A DNA stretch of 64,000 nucleotides from Dromiciops gliroides (lineage: Eukaryota > Chordata > Mammalia > Microbiotheria > Microbiotheriidae): contig NC_057866.1 in assembly GCF_019393635.1 (NCBI RefSeq), positions 11,480,223 to 11,544,222 on the forward strand. The letters run 5' to 3'. Positions 56,187 through 64,000 of the stretch are shown here, in pieces. The notes below the pieces were generated by a model. The model was given only the letters and a program-made list of their open reading frames with translations, ran no database searches and was not told the origin of the DNA. How positions within the stretch are numbered: the first letter of the stretch is position 1; every line of letters starts with the position of its first letter. Both the position numbers and the translations under genes were made by a program.

Positions 56187-56866
56187 TGTATTTTTTTTTT
56201 TTTGCAGGGCAGTGGGGGTTAAGTGACTTGCCCAGGGTCACACAGCTAGTAAGTGTCAAGTGTCTGAGGCCGGATTTGAATCCAGGGCCGGTGCTTTATC
56301 CACTGCGCCCCCTAGCTGCCCCTGTTGGGTGTATTTTAATCCTTTTCTTTTTCTTTTTTTTGGTGAGGCAGTTGGGGTTAAGTGACTTGCCCAGGGTCAC
56401 ACAGCTAATAAGTATTAAGTGTCTGAGGCCAAATTTGAACTCAGGTCCTCCTGACTCCAGGGCGGGTGCTTTATGCACTGCACTGTAATGATTGGAATGA
56501 TGCCACCTGCTGGAGACTTACTATAGAAAAGCTCTGCCATGAAGTGAAGGTCTTTGAGGGCAAGACCAGGAGTCTTTTCTTTGGCATTAGGAAGTGACTT
56601 TTGCTTGTGGGAGGAAGAAGGGGGAAGCCTGGCGCTCTGACGGGTTCTTTCCTGGGGACTCTGGCGGAGAGCACAACTAGAAATGCGCTCTCCCTTTAAT
56701 AGATAGATGAATGTAGGCCTTTCTCTTTACCAAATTCTTATTCTCCTTAATAAATGCTTAAAAGCCTAACTCTTGCTAAAGCTTAGAATTTATTGGTGAC
56801 CATTCATTAGATATTTTAGACAGTTTAATTAGAATTTTAGCCCTTCACAGCACCACCTAGCTGCCC
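56187..56866 (-). mobile_element. Two SINEs at one target site, the second split by an LTR
   Basis: SINE copies at 56187-56321 and 56347-56483 plus 56850-56866. The site gggtgtatttt occurs before, between and after (56181, 56327, 56871). The 366-bp LTR interrupts the second copy. Confidence 0.9.
56484..56849 (+). mobile_element. Solo LTR (fossil) inserted in a SINE, 366 bp
   Basis: It begins TGTAATGATTGG and ends GCCCTTCACA, flanked by the 4-bp duplication GCAC. Removing it restores the SINE sequence cactgcaccacctagctg exactly. AATAAA near 56750 gives plus orientation. Class I-like by duplication length; young relative to the SINE. Confidence 0.8.
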
Positions 56867-57079
56867 CTTTTGGGTGTATTTTAAAAAGAGGAAACAAAAG
56901 GTTTCTTTGGTAGGTAGTTAAGATCTACTAGAGAAGGGTTAGCTGTGATGCTCCCTTTAGACCTAACTGGGTACAGAAGAGCAAGGTCCACACATAGCCC
57001 TCTTGGCTGAACTTGCTGTTGGCTTTGGGGGGTTCTGGTGGTTGTTAGAGTGAAAAGGACTAGAGAGGTTGGAGAAAAC

Positions 57080-57500
57080 TTCCAGGGCGGAAGACTTATA
57101 TGAACAGATGTTGAGTGAAGTGAGCAGAATCAGGAGAACATTGTACACAGCAACAGCAACATTGTGCGATGACCATCTGTGATAGATTCGGCTCCTTTCA
57201 GCATACAGTGATCCAAGACAATGCCAAAGGAGTCAAGATGGGAAAAGCCCTCCCAGTCCAGAGAAAGAACTGTGGAGTTGGAATGCAGAGCGGAGCAGAC
57301 ATTTTCATTTTGTTCCTTCTTTCTTGTGGTTTTCTCCTTTTGTTCTGATTCTTCTTTCACAACATGACTAATCTGGAAGTATGTTTAACATGATCGTACA
57401 TATATAACCTATATGAGATTCCTTACTGTCTTGGGGAGTGGGGAGGGAAGAGAGAAAAATTTGGAACTCAATCTTACAAAAATGAATCTTTACATGAAGG
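57080..57500 (+). mobile_element. L1 3' end fragment
   Basis: Plus-strand copy: gaagtgagcagaatcaggag, ttctgattcttctttcacaa and tttggaactcaatcttacaa are the complements of the L1 3' segments at 9.9-10.3 and 46.8-47.1 kb. 5' truncated. Confidence 0.85.
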
Positions 57501-57526
57501 AAAAAAACCCCAAACCTTCCAGAGTC

Positions 57527-57647
57527 TTTTTTTTTTTTTTTTTGTGGGGCAATGAGGGTTAAATGACTTGCCCGGGGTCACACAGCTAGTAATGAGGTTG
57601 GATTTGAACTCAGGTTCTTCTGACTCCAGGGCCACCTAGCTGCCCCA
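57527..57647 (-). mobile_element. Internally shortened tRNA-headed SINE
   Basis: Long T-run, then SINE with two internal gaps relative to its relatives, ending ccacctagctgcccc. Confidence 0.85.
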
Positions 57648-57734
57648 AAATTCATTATTAATAATTATTTTCTCACAGTATTGATATCTGAAGGTATCTT
57701 AGAAGGGTGACCAGCCTCACTCTGCCTTCTGCAT

Positions 57735-57920
57735 ACTGGAAGAGGGTTTTCAGTGTTAGAACTGGACCTTTGAGGTTACCAAAGCCCAACCCCTTCCTCT
57801 TACAAATGAGGAAACAAAGGACTAGGGAAGGTGTTGTGACACATCCAAGGTCACACAGGTAGTAAGGATAGTTGAGCTGGAAGTTACCCCTTACCCCCGA
57901 CTCCAAATCTAGTATTTTCA
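57735..57920 (-). mobile_element. MIR-like fragment
   Basis: cttcctcttacaaatgagga aacaaagg and catccaaggtcacacaggta in reverse order. Confidence 0.5.
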
Positions 57921-58059
57921 CTCCAAAAAGATCCCAAGAAGACTGGAAAACCGACAAATACCATTTAGATGAGAATGATTTAGGGATAAATGTAACATTT
58001 TCCATTTGGCTTCAGTCAATTTACCAAGTACAAGAAAGGGGAGTTCTGATTAGCTATCA

Positions 58060-58870
58060 GTTTTTTTGAAAGAGACCCAGGGGTCATAGTGGATTGCAAA
58101 TTCAAGATGAGTCCATAATTTGCTAGGTAAGATAGGGCAGCCAAGGAAGCTCATGCAGTGCTAGGTTGTTTTAAGTGAGGCGAAACTGGGCTTTGGGAAG
58201 AAGGGGGCTATTCTAGTCTTTCCTGCATTTTCTGTTCCGCTCAGGGCACATCTGGAGTACAGTCTTCCGGGAAGACTGTCAAACCACAGATTGTCCAGAG
58301 AAGGGCAGCGAGGATAAAGATAGGCCTCGGAACTTCCCCACATTATCGGTTGGGGTAGAGAATGACCTAGGGGCTATATGTCTATATAGTCAGGAGGATG
58401 TGACCTCAGCAAGGTTATTTAACCATTCTGAGCCTCAGCTTCTTAAAATCAGAAGCTCACTGTAATCGGATGAAATCTCATCTGTAAATCACATTATTTA
58501 ATTTTAGCAGGGCCCTTTAATCCCCTCCCTGGGCCTTGATTTCCCCATCTGAAAAATGTGGACGATGGAAAAGCCCTAGTTCCAGGCCTGTGATTCCATG
58601 AGCACCCTTACTTTCACTTGCAGGACCTGGGAACAGCTAATTTGGAAAAGAGAAAACTTGGGGGGATTGATAACCCTTTCAAGGATCGAAAGGGCTGTTT
58701 GGGGGGTGGGGAGCCTCGGACTTGCTTGGGCGATGTGAGAGGAAAAAGAGTGCCACTCACTTGGAGCTGCCCAAGGAGTAGAAAGGGCTGCCCCAATAGG
58801 TAGTGAGCTCCCCATCCCCAGAGGGGGTCCAGCCAAGGCCAGATGACCACTTGACGGGCCGTGACACCCG
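58060..58870 (+). mobile_element. CR1/L3 LINE 3' part, split by a MIR-like SINE
   Basis: aaagagacccaggggtcata gtgga, cacatctggagtacagtct, tgtccagagaagggcagcga and, beyond a MIR-like insert at about 58420-58600, ggtagtgagctccccatccc and gatgaccacttgacgggc follow CR1/L3 3' order. This fragment ends just before the GC-rich promoter. Confidence 0.65.
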
Positions 58871-59300
58871 GCATCATGTGGGCTGCACGAGCCCAGAGCC
58901 AACTCCGCCCATGGCCGGGCTCCAGAGGCTCCGAGCCACAGCCCTGTGGCCGAGTGGGAGATTTCCAGACTAGCTCAGTTCCCCAGCCGGAGAGCCCTTT
59001 CCTGGGCCCCCAGCACTCCCTTCTCCCCCTCCAGGGGCCCCAGAGCCTGCGGGCTCGGGGTTTGCTCCTGAGCTGCCCGGGCTCCGCGCTCCCACTGAGC
59101 CGAGTTTCGATTTAGCTGACGAAGCTGCGCCCATTGGACGGGGCGGAGTCAGACCGACCTCACCCACAGCTGGGCGCCGGGCCTCCCCCTGCTCGGCCTC
59201 CACCGGCTTCCCGCTGACTTCCTGCCTCCGGGAATATTCGTGCTGCTCCGGGATCTTCGGTCGGGGCCCAGGAAGCCCAGGTGCGATGGCCAAGATGGGA
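58860..59300 (+). promoter_or_regulatory. GC-rich promoter with inverted CCAAT and GC box
   Basis: A CpG-rich block. ATTGG (inverted CCAAT) at 59133-59137 is followed at once by GGGGCGGAG, an SP1-type GC box, about 140 bases before a candidate donor at 59280. Such pairs are typical of mammalian TATA-less promoters. It lies between the probable end of ATL3 and the candidate coding-start exon at 59.9 kb, so it is the likely promoter of the next gene. Confidence 0.5.
59165..59280 (+). other. Candidate non-coding first exon of the next gene
   Basis: A GC-rich segment just downstream of the CCAAT/GC-box pair, ending gaagcccag|gtgcga, an acceptable donor. Start undefined. Assigned to the same transcript as the exon at 59,919 by position only. 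Confidence 0.3.
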
Positions 59301-59311
59301 CGCGCCGTGCG

Positions 59312-59313
<2 letters not shown>

Positions 59314-59359
<46 letters not shown>
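59314..59359. repeat. (GT)n microsatellite
   Basis: About 22 GT units between the candidate first exon and the candidate start-codon exon of the next gene. Confidence 0.95.
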
Positions 59360-59918
59360 TCCCTGAGTACTCCGGGAGATGCCTTTGGATGATTGAGCTT
59401 TGAATTGGAACAGGTCGGGGAGAGGGGCGGGAGAGGTCACCTGGGGTACCATCCCCACCGCCCGATGGTGGCCAGCCTCAAACAAGAAAGCGGCGCCCAG
59501 CCCACCCCCCCCCCCGCCCTCGGGGTCCAGGGAGCGCTTTCTGGCGGAATGTGTCAAGGTCAGCAGGTTTCCGTTGGCATGGGCAGCTGCCAGCGGTGAG
59601 CCCCGAGTTGTGGCTGGCGGGAGCCTCAGCCCTCCGCCCGGCAGGTACCCAAACTCCTTTCTTCTCAGTAGTCCGTCCAGGTCCAATCAAGCATTAAGGA
59701 TCTCTCTGCTTACTGCCAAATGGGACTAGGAGGGGGAGGGATGGAGAACAGCTGGCACTAAATAGGATTCCCTGGCCAGCCTTGAGCCTCCCCCAGCAGA
59801 GAGCAACAAGGTCCGCCCCCCCCACCCCCGTGACCGCACGCTGACCTTTTTCCACCAGTGCCTCCTATTCTTACTTTCTGTTACTAACACTGGAGATTTC
59901 TTGCCGTTTGTGTCTTAG

Positions 59919-59989
59919 GAATCCCCCAAGTGCCAAGGAAGTGACATCCGCACCCTGAAGATTCTGACCTGGAGAGAACAGAGATGCAG
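59919..59989 (+). CDS. Candidate start-codon exon of PLAAT3-like gene (first two codons)
   Basis: A pyrimidine-rich acceptor (gtttgtgtcttag) and a strong donor (atgcag|gtaggt) bound a 71-base exon whose only ATG, at 59984, is the second-to-last codon (Met-Gln). Human PLAAT3, a small acyltransferase/phospholipase A1/2 of the NlpC/P60-like H-REV107 family, begins MRAPIPEPKPGD and lies directly downstream of ATL3 in the same direction (recalled synteny). A first coding exon ending two codons into the protein fits that. The diagnostic body exon (His, NCEHF) is not in the window, so the name is inference; a chance exon-like string or another PLAAT paralogue is possible. Confidence 0.3.
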
Positions 59990-60544
59990 GTAGGTACTTA
60001 GCCGGTATTTGTAAGTCGGCCCAGGGGAGATGCCTTTTTGGGTGGGTCCCGCTGGTCCTATGCCGAGAGGGAGGCTAGTCTTTCGTTTTGTTTACCAGGC
60101 GGGCGCTTCGCAGCGAGATGCACAATCTGCCTATTATTCAGAGGAAGTCTCGGGAATTCGCTTGTGGGATGCTTTGGAGGACAATGGGGGTATAGAAAGA
60201 CGCTGGATAAAGAAAAGACAACGCTAGCGGGGAAACACAACTTTCCTTTAGGAAGAAGGCAGAATGGGTGTTTAGCAGCCAGAACAGGGGCCGCGACTGG
60301 GGCACTTAGAGGGAGGACTGGTTAGGCAGACGGACGGCCAAGCCTCGGAGCAAACGTGCTCCGGTCTGCCCCCATTAGCTGCTCCCTCGCTCCGCAACCA
60401 GAACCTTGCACGTTTCACTTTTGCTTCCTGCGAGGACTAAGAGGGTTTGTAATTTAAGCTTGGGGGGTGGGGGGGAAGATACATGAATATAACACAGGAT
60501 ATGAGACCTGGGGGCGGGGGGGGGGGACGACGAACCTTCGAAGA

Positions 60545-60995
60545 GGATGTTAGAGCAAGGGTGTTCTTAGAGCATAGGATGTCAGAGGTGAGGGGGTCTT
60601 AGAACACAGATTGTCAGAGGTGGGGGGTTTGAAGCACAGGATGGCAGGGTGGGGGGTCTTAGAACATATGATGTCAGAAGTTGGGGGGTTTGAAGCACAG
60701 GATGGCAGGGTGGGGGGTCTTAGAACATATGATGTCAGAAGTTGGGGGGTTTGAAGCACAGGATGGCAGGGTGGGGGGGGTCTTAGAACATATGATGTCA
60801 GAAGTGGGGGGATCTTGGATCACAGGATATCAGGTGGGGGGGTTGGAGCACAGGATGTCAGAGGTGGGGGTCTTGGATCACAGAATGTCAGAGGTGGGAG
60901 GGTATTAGAACACAGGATGTCAAAGTTGGGGGGGGGTGGTCTTAGAGCACAAGATGTCAAGGTGGGGGTTTTGGAGCACAGGATGTTAGAATGTC
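60545..60995. repeat. G-rich minisatellite, about 30-bp unit
   Basis: About fourteen imperfect units of the type [cttagaacac]-aggatgtcagaggtgggggg. Alternating unit types (tttgaagcacaggatggcag and cttagaacatatgatgtcag) make a 60-bp higher-order repeat in the middle. Open frames here are repeat artefacts. Confidence 0.9.
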
Positions 60996-61902
60996 CATCA
61001 CAGATGGAAGGGCATTTGAAATCGAACTAATCCATCTCATGCCCACATCTGAATAGGAATTGTCCTCTAGAGCACCCCTAACAAGGAGTCATTGGTCATG
61101 AGTGAGGGGAGGGAGAAGGGGGGGAAGTGGGGAGCTCGCTACCTCACAAGACCTCCCAGTTCAGAGAGCTCCAGTTGTCAGAAGTGTTTTCCTTCCACCT
61201 GCCTCTACCACTCTCCTCTGGGCTCGAGCAGACAGGACCCATTCCCTTTCCACAGGGCAGCCCTTGAAAGGCCCTGCCAAGCTGGCTGACCCCGGGAAAT
61301 CAGGTCTTACCCTCTCTTGGGCTCAATGTCCTCATCTGAAAATGGGGCTGATAGCACCCCCTTCCCTGGCTGTCGTGAGTAGCAGATGGGAGGCTATTTG
61401 CAAAAGGCTGAACCGTGGCTGGGGTTCCTGGCCCAAGCCTCCCCAGTGCCCTAGGTGCCCCTCGAATGCCCATTCTCACCAGCTGCCCACCATCCTGTAT
61501 AACGTGGTGCCCTGGCACGAGCACAGTGTTCCACAATGGGTCTGATACCTTCGTACATGGGGTCCAGGGGCACCTGAGCTTTCCCTGATGCCAGACTCAC
61601 AAGAAGCTGGCAATGTGCTGAAGTCCCCAGAGCCTGTTCAGACAAACTGCGACAAGCCATCCATGCCCCAGCTGGTGCTTGTGAAGGGGAAGTAGAGGAC
61701 TTGACATCTTTATTAAATCTCATCTCCCTAGTCTGGACCTAAGCTCAGAGAGGTCTCTGGATTCTGACTCTGTCAGCCTCCAGATTTGTATCCCTGACGG
61801 ATTCGATAAACATGAGTGTGGTGGTTTTCATCCATATCATTTCTTTTCTTTTTATTCAGCAACAAACATTTATTTTATTTTCCAGTTACATGTAAGGGTA
61901 GT

Positions 61903-61904
61903 TT

Positions 61905-61996
<92 letters not shown>

Positions 61997-62111
61997 TTTT
62001 TTTTTGCGGGGGCAATGAGGGTTAAGTGACTTGCCCAGGGTCACACAGCTAGCTCAGGTACTCCTGACTCCAGTGCCGGTGCTTTATCCACTGCGCCACC
62101 TAGCTGCTCCC
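61903..62111 (-). mobile_element. tRNA-headed SINE with about 100-bp (TTTC)n tail
   Basis: The tail at 61903-62000 is a nearly pure TTTC tetranucleotide array. The SINE body follows to tagctgctcc and is shortened in the middle. Duplication aagggtagttttc lies on both sides. Confidence 0.88.
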
Positions 62112-62560
62112 CAAGGGTAGTTTTCAACATTCATTTTCACAAGATTTAGAGTTCTAAATTTTTCTCCCTCCCGCCCTCCCTTTCCTTCCCCCTCCACAAG
62201 ATTGCAAACAGGTTATACATGTACAATCCACAAGTGTTCTTTTTATCAGTTCTTTCTATAGGGGTGCATAGTGAGCTTCCTCATTAGTTCCTTGGGATTG
62301 TCTTGGATCATTGCACTGCTGAGAGTAGCTAAGTCATTCACAATTGCTCATTGAACAATACTGCTGTCTCTATGCACAATGTCCTCCCAGCTCTGCTCAC
62401 TTCACTATACATCGATGTTCATTAGTCTTGCCAGGTTTTTCGGGGATCATCCTGTTTGTCATTTCCTGTAGCACAAGACCATTCCACTACAACCATATAA
62501 CACAGCTTTTCCCAAGCCTTTTCATGTTATTTTGATGTAGGATTTTGCTTCTGCCCTTCC
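62112..62560 (-). mobile_element. L1 3' end fragment
   Basis: tttagagttctaaatttttc at the left, then tgcactgctgagagtagcta and ccatataacacagctttt, diverged L1 3' sequence. A SINE with a very long (TTTC)n tail is inserted at its 3' end (61903-62110; duplication aagggtagttttc). Confidence 0.75.
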
Positions 62561-62742
62561 CCCTCCCCCAATGAATTCTCTTCACCCCTCAATTTAACCC
62601 TAAACATGTCATCATCTACCTAAGTGACACAGTGGACAAAGCCTCACCCCTGGACCCAGGGGGTTCCCAGCCAAAACCTGGCCTCAGACACAAGACAGTT
62701 GCCCACTGTATGACCCCAGGTATGTCCCCCAGCTCCAATTTT

Positions 62743-62995
62743 TTATGGTTCTCTAGGGTCTTGTATTTGAAAGTCAAATTTGCCATTCAGTTCAGGTCTT
62801 TTCATCACAAATATCTGAAAATCTTCCTTTTCATTAAAATCCCATTTTTTCTGCTGAAAGATAATGCTGAGTTTTGCTGGGCAGGTGATTCTTGGTTGTA
62901 ATCCCATTTCCTTTGCCCTTTGGAATATCATATTCCATGCCCTCTGGTCCTTTAATATAGAAGCTGCTAGATCTTGTGCTATCCCGACTGGGGCT
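62743..62995 (-). mobile_element. L1 ORF1 C-terminal fragment
   Basis: The minus strand reads QPRITCPAKLSIIFQQKKW and FQIFVMKRPELNGKF, the L1 ORF1p C-terminal RNA-binding domain (human equivalent QPRISYPAKLSF, FVTTRPAL). It ends at a SINE at 63017-63167. Confidence 0.75.
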
Positions 62996-63014
62996 CCTGC
63001 ATCATTTCTTTTCT

Positions 63015-63167
63015 TTTTTTTTTTTTTTGGTGAGGCAACTGGGGTCAAGTGACTTGCCCAGGGTCACACAGCTAGTGTAAGTGTCAAGTGTCTGAGGCCA
63101 GATTTGAACTCAGGTCCTCCTGAATCCAGAGCTGGTGCTTTATCCACTGTGCCACCTAGCTGCCCCC
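63015..63167 (-). mobile_element. tRNA-headed marsupial SINE in L1 ORF1 fragment
   Basis: Near consensus reversed copy ending tagctgccccc. Confidence 0.9.
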
Positions 63168-63169
63168 TT

Positions 63170-64000
63170 AATTTTCAATATATCCCTTCCCACCACCCAA
63201 CAAGCCATCCCTTGTCACCAAGAACAACAAACCAAAAACTGTCCTACAGGACTAACCTGAGTCTGGCTCCATCCCCATAGACCTCTGCTGTTATATAAAG
63301 AAGGGAGGGAGAGGGTCTCTTTTTCCCATTCTCCTGATTTGTGAGGGTGAGGTCCTGTAGGGCCCTCGGAGCATGGCAGACCAAGAGCTCACTCTCTGAT
63401 TAAGAAGACAAGTTGCAAACTGATTACTACCACTGGAGACAAAGTGGAACATGTGTCGGAGGACCTTGATGACTTTAGTGCTGGGAGGGTTCTACCAGAG
63501 GCTCAAATGTAGACAGGGCAGCAGCCAGAGCTGGTGGGAGGTGGGCTGGGTTGCTCCAGAGGGTGTTTCCAGAAAAGTGGAGTGGACTTGGCCCACATGG
63601 GGGAGTTTGAGGGAACCAGGAGGGTTCCCCAACCAAACATGTCTTTTTCATGGGAGTACCATCCTGAGGAATTTCACTATTAGATATTAATTCCTTTGAC
63701 TTAAGACAGTGTGCCCCTGATAAGGAAATTCCTGGGAAAGGAATGAGAATTTAAGCCACTATTAGCTGTGATACCTTACTAAGAATTAATTGAATTAGTT
63801 TGTCTTCCTTTTGTGGATTAGCTTATACCCTGTGTGAGTTATGGATAGTAGAGAACATGTTTTTTGATTGAGGGAAATAGAAAAAGATGCCAGTTGAGGG
63901 CATGGGTCATTTTCTGCTTTTGGAATTGTCCGGAATTGTCTCATGTCCCAAAAGAGAGTGTAAGGTCAAAGACAAATCCTGCCTCCTTCCTAGTTTTGCT
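63170..64000. other. Unassigned right edge
   Basis: No exon found. Composition around 63.70-64.00 kb is compatible with an LTR-type repeat running off the window, but neither end is visible. Confidence 0.3.

Noticed and set aside
58970-59686. 238-codon minus-strand open frame over the second GC-rich region
   Set aside because: It crosses the (GT)n microsatellite (poly His-Thr) and a CpG-rich block; no domain recognised.
60681-61030. Repetitive HRMSEVGG-type open frames
   Set aside because: They are translations of the G-rich minisatellite; unit lengths divisible by three keep the frame open by chance.
63700-64000. Possible LTR at the right edge
   Set aside because: Composition is suggestive but no terminus, duplication or poly(A) signal could be defined, so it is listed only as unassigned.

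Overview
The window is eukaryotic nuclear DNA, almost certainly from a marsupial. Short tRNA-headed SINEs ending in GGGGCAGCTAGGTGG-type heads are dense, and a SINE with a (CAA)n tail, MIR/THER-like core SINEs, L2, CR1/L3 and marsupial-style L1 fragments are all present. I cannot fix the species. There is one clearly identifiable protein-coding gene, the start of a probable second one, and abundant repeats. I see no CRISPR, no prokaryotic operon and no unexplained coding cluster.

Layout. 1-17.5 kb is intergenic and repeat-rich: L1 fragments at 1.1-2.7 and 9.8-11.5 kb, an 881-bp solo LTR at 5.5-6.4 kb, L2 at 7.1-8.0 kb, and a second solo LTR nested in a SINE at 15.4-15.9 kb. 17.5-18.3 kb is a CpG-rich promoter carrying three ZNF143/THAP11-type motifs. 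From 18,122 to 52,081 on the plus strand lies the complete coding part of atlastin-3 (ATL3). It has thirteen exons, every junction is in frame, and the spliced product is 542 residues. The first intron (14.6 kb) holds most of the interspersed repeats, including an L2 broken by a half-L1-like element and lying beside an LTR (26.5-30.0 kb). 52.1-56.0 kb is nearly free of transposons and holds several polyadenylation signals, so it is the probable 3' UTR zone. 56.2-58.9 kb is repeats again. 58.9-59.3 kb is a second GC-rich, CCAAT/GC-box promoter, followed by a candidate first exon and a small exon ending ATG-CAG-gtaggt at 59,919-59,989. By position (in human, PLAAT3 lies next downstream of ATL3 in the same direction) this is probably the 5' end of PLAAT3, whose main exons would lie beyond the window. 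60.5-61.0 kb is a G-rich minisatellite and the rest is L1/SINE debris.

Function. ATL3 is a dynamin-related GTPase that fuses and shapes tubular endoplasmic reticulum. The P-loop, DTQG and RD motifs, the membrane hairpin and the residues mutated in human sensory neuropathy are all present. The most notable non-routine observations are two sites where SINEs inserted repeatedly at the same short target, an AATAAA hexamer overlapping the ATL3 stop codon, a possible alternative ATL3 C-terminal exon, and the three-motif promoter. None amounts to a new biological system.
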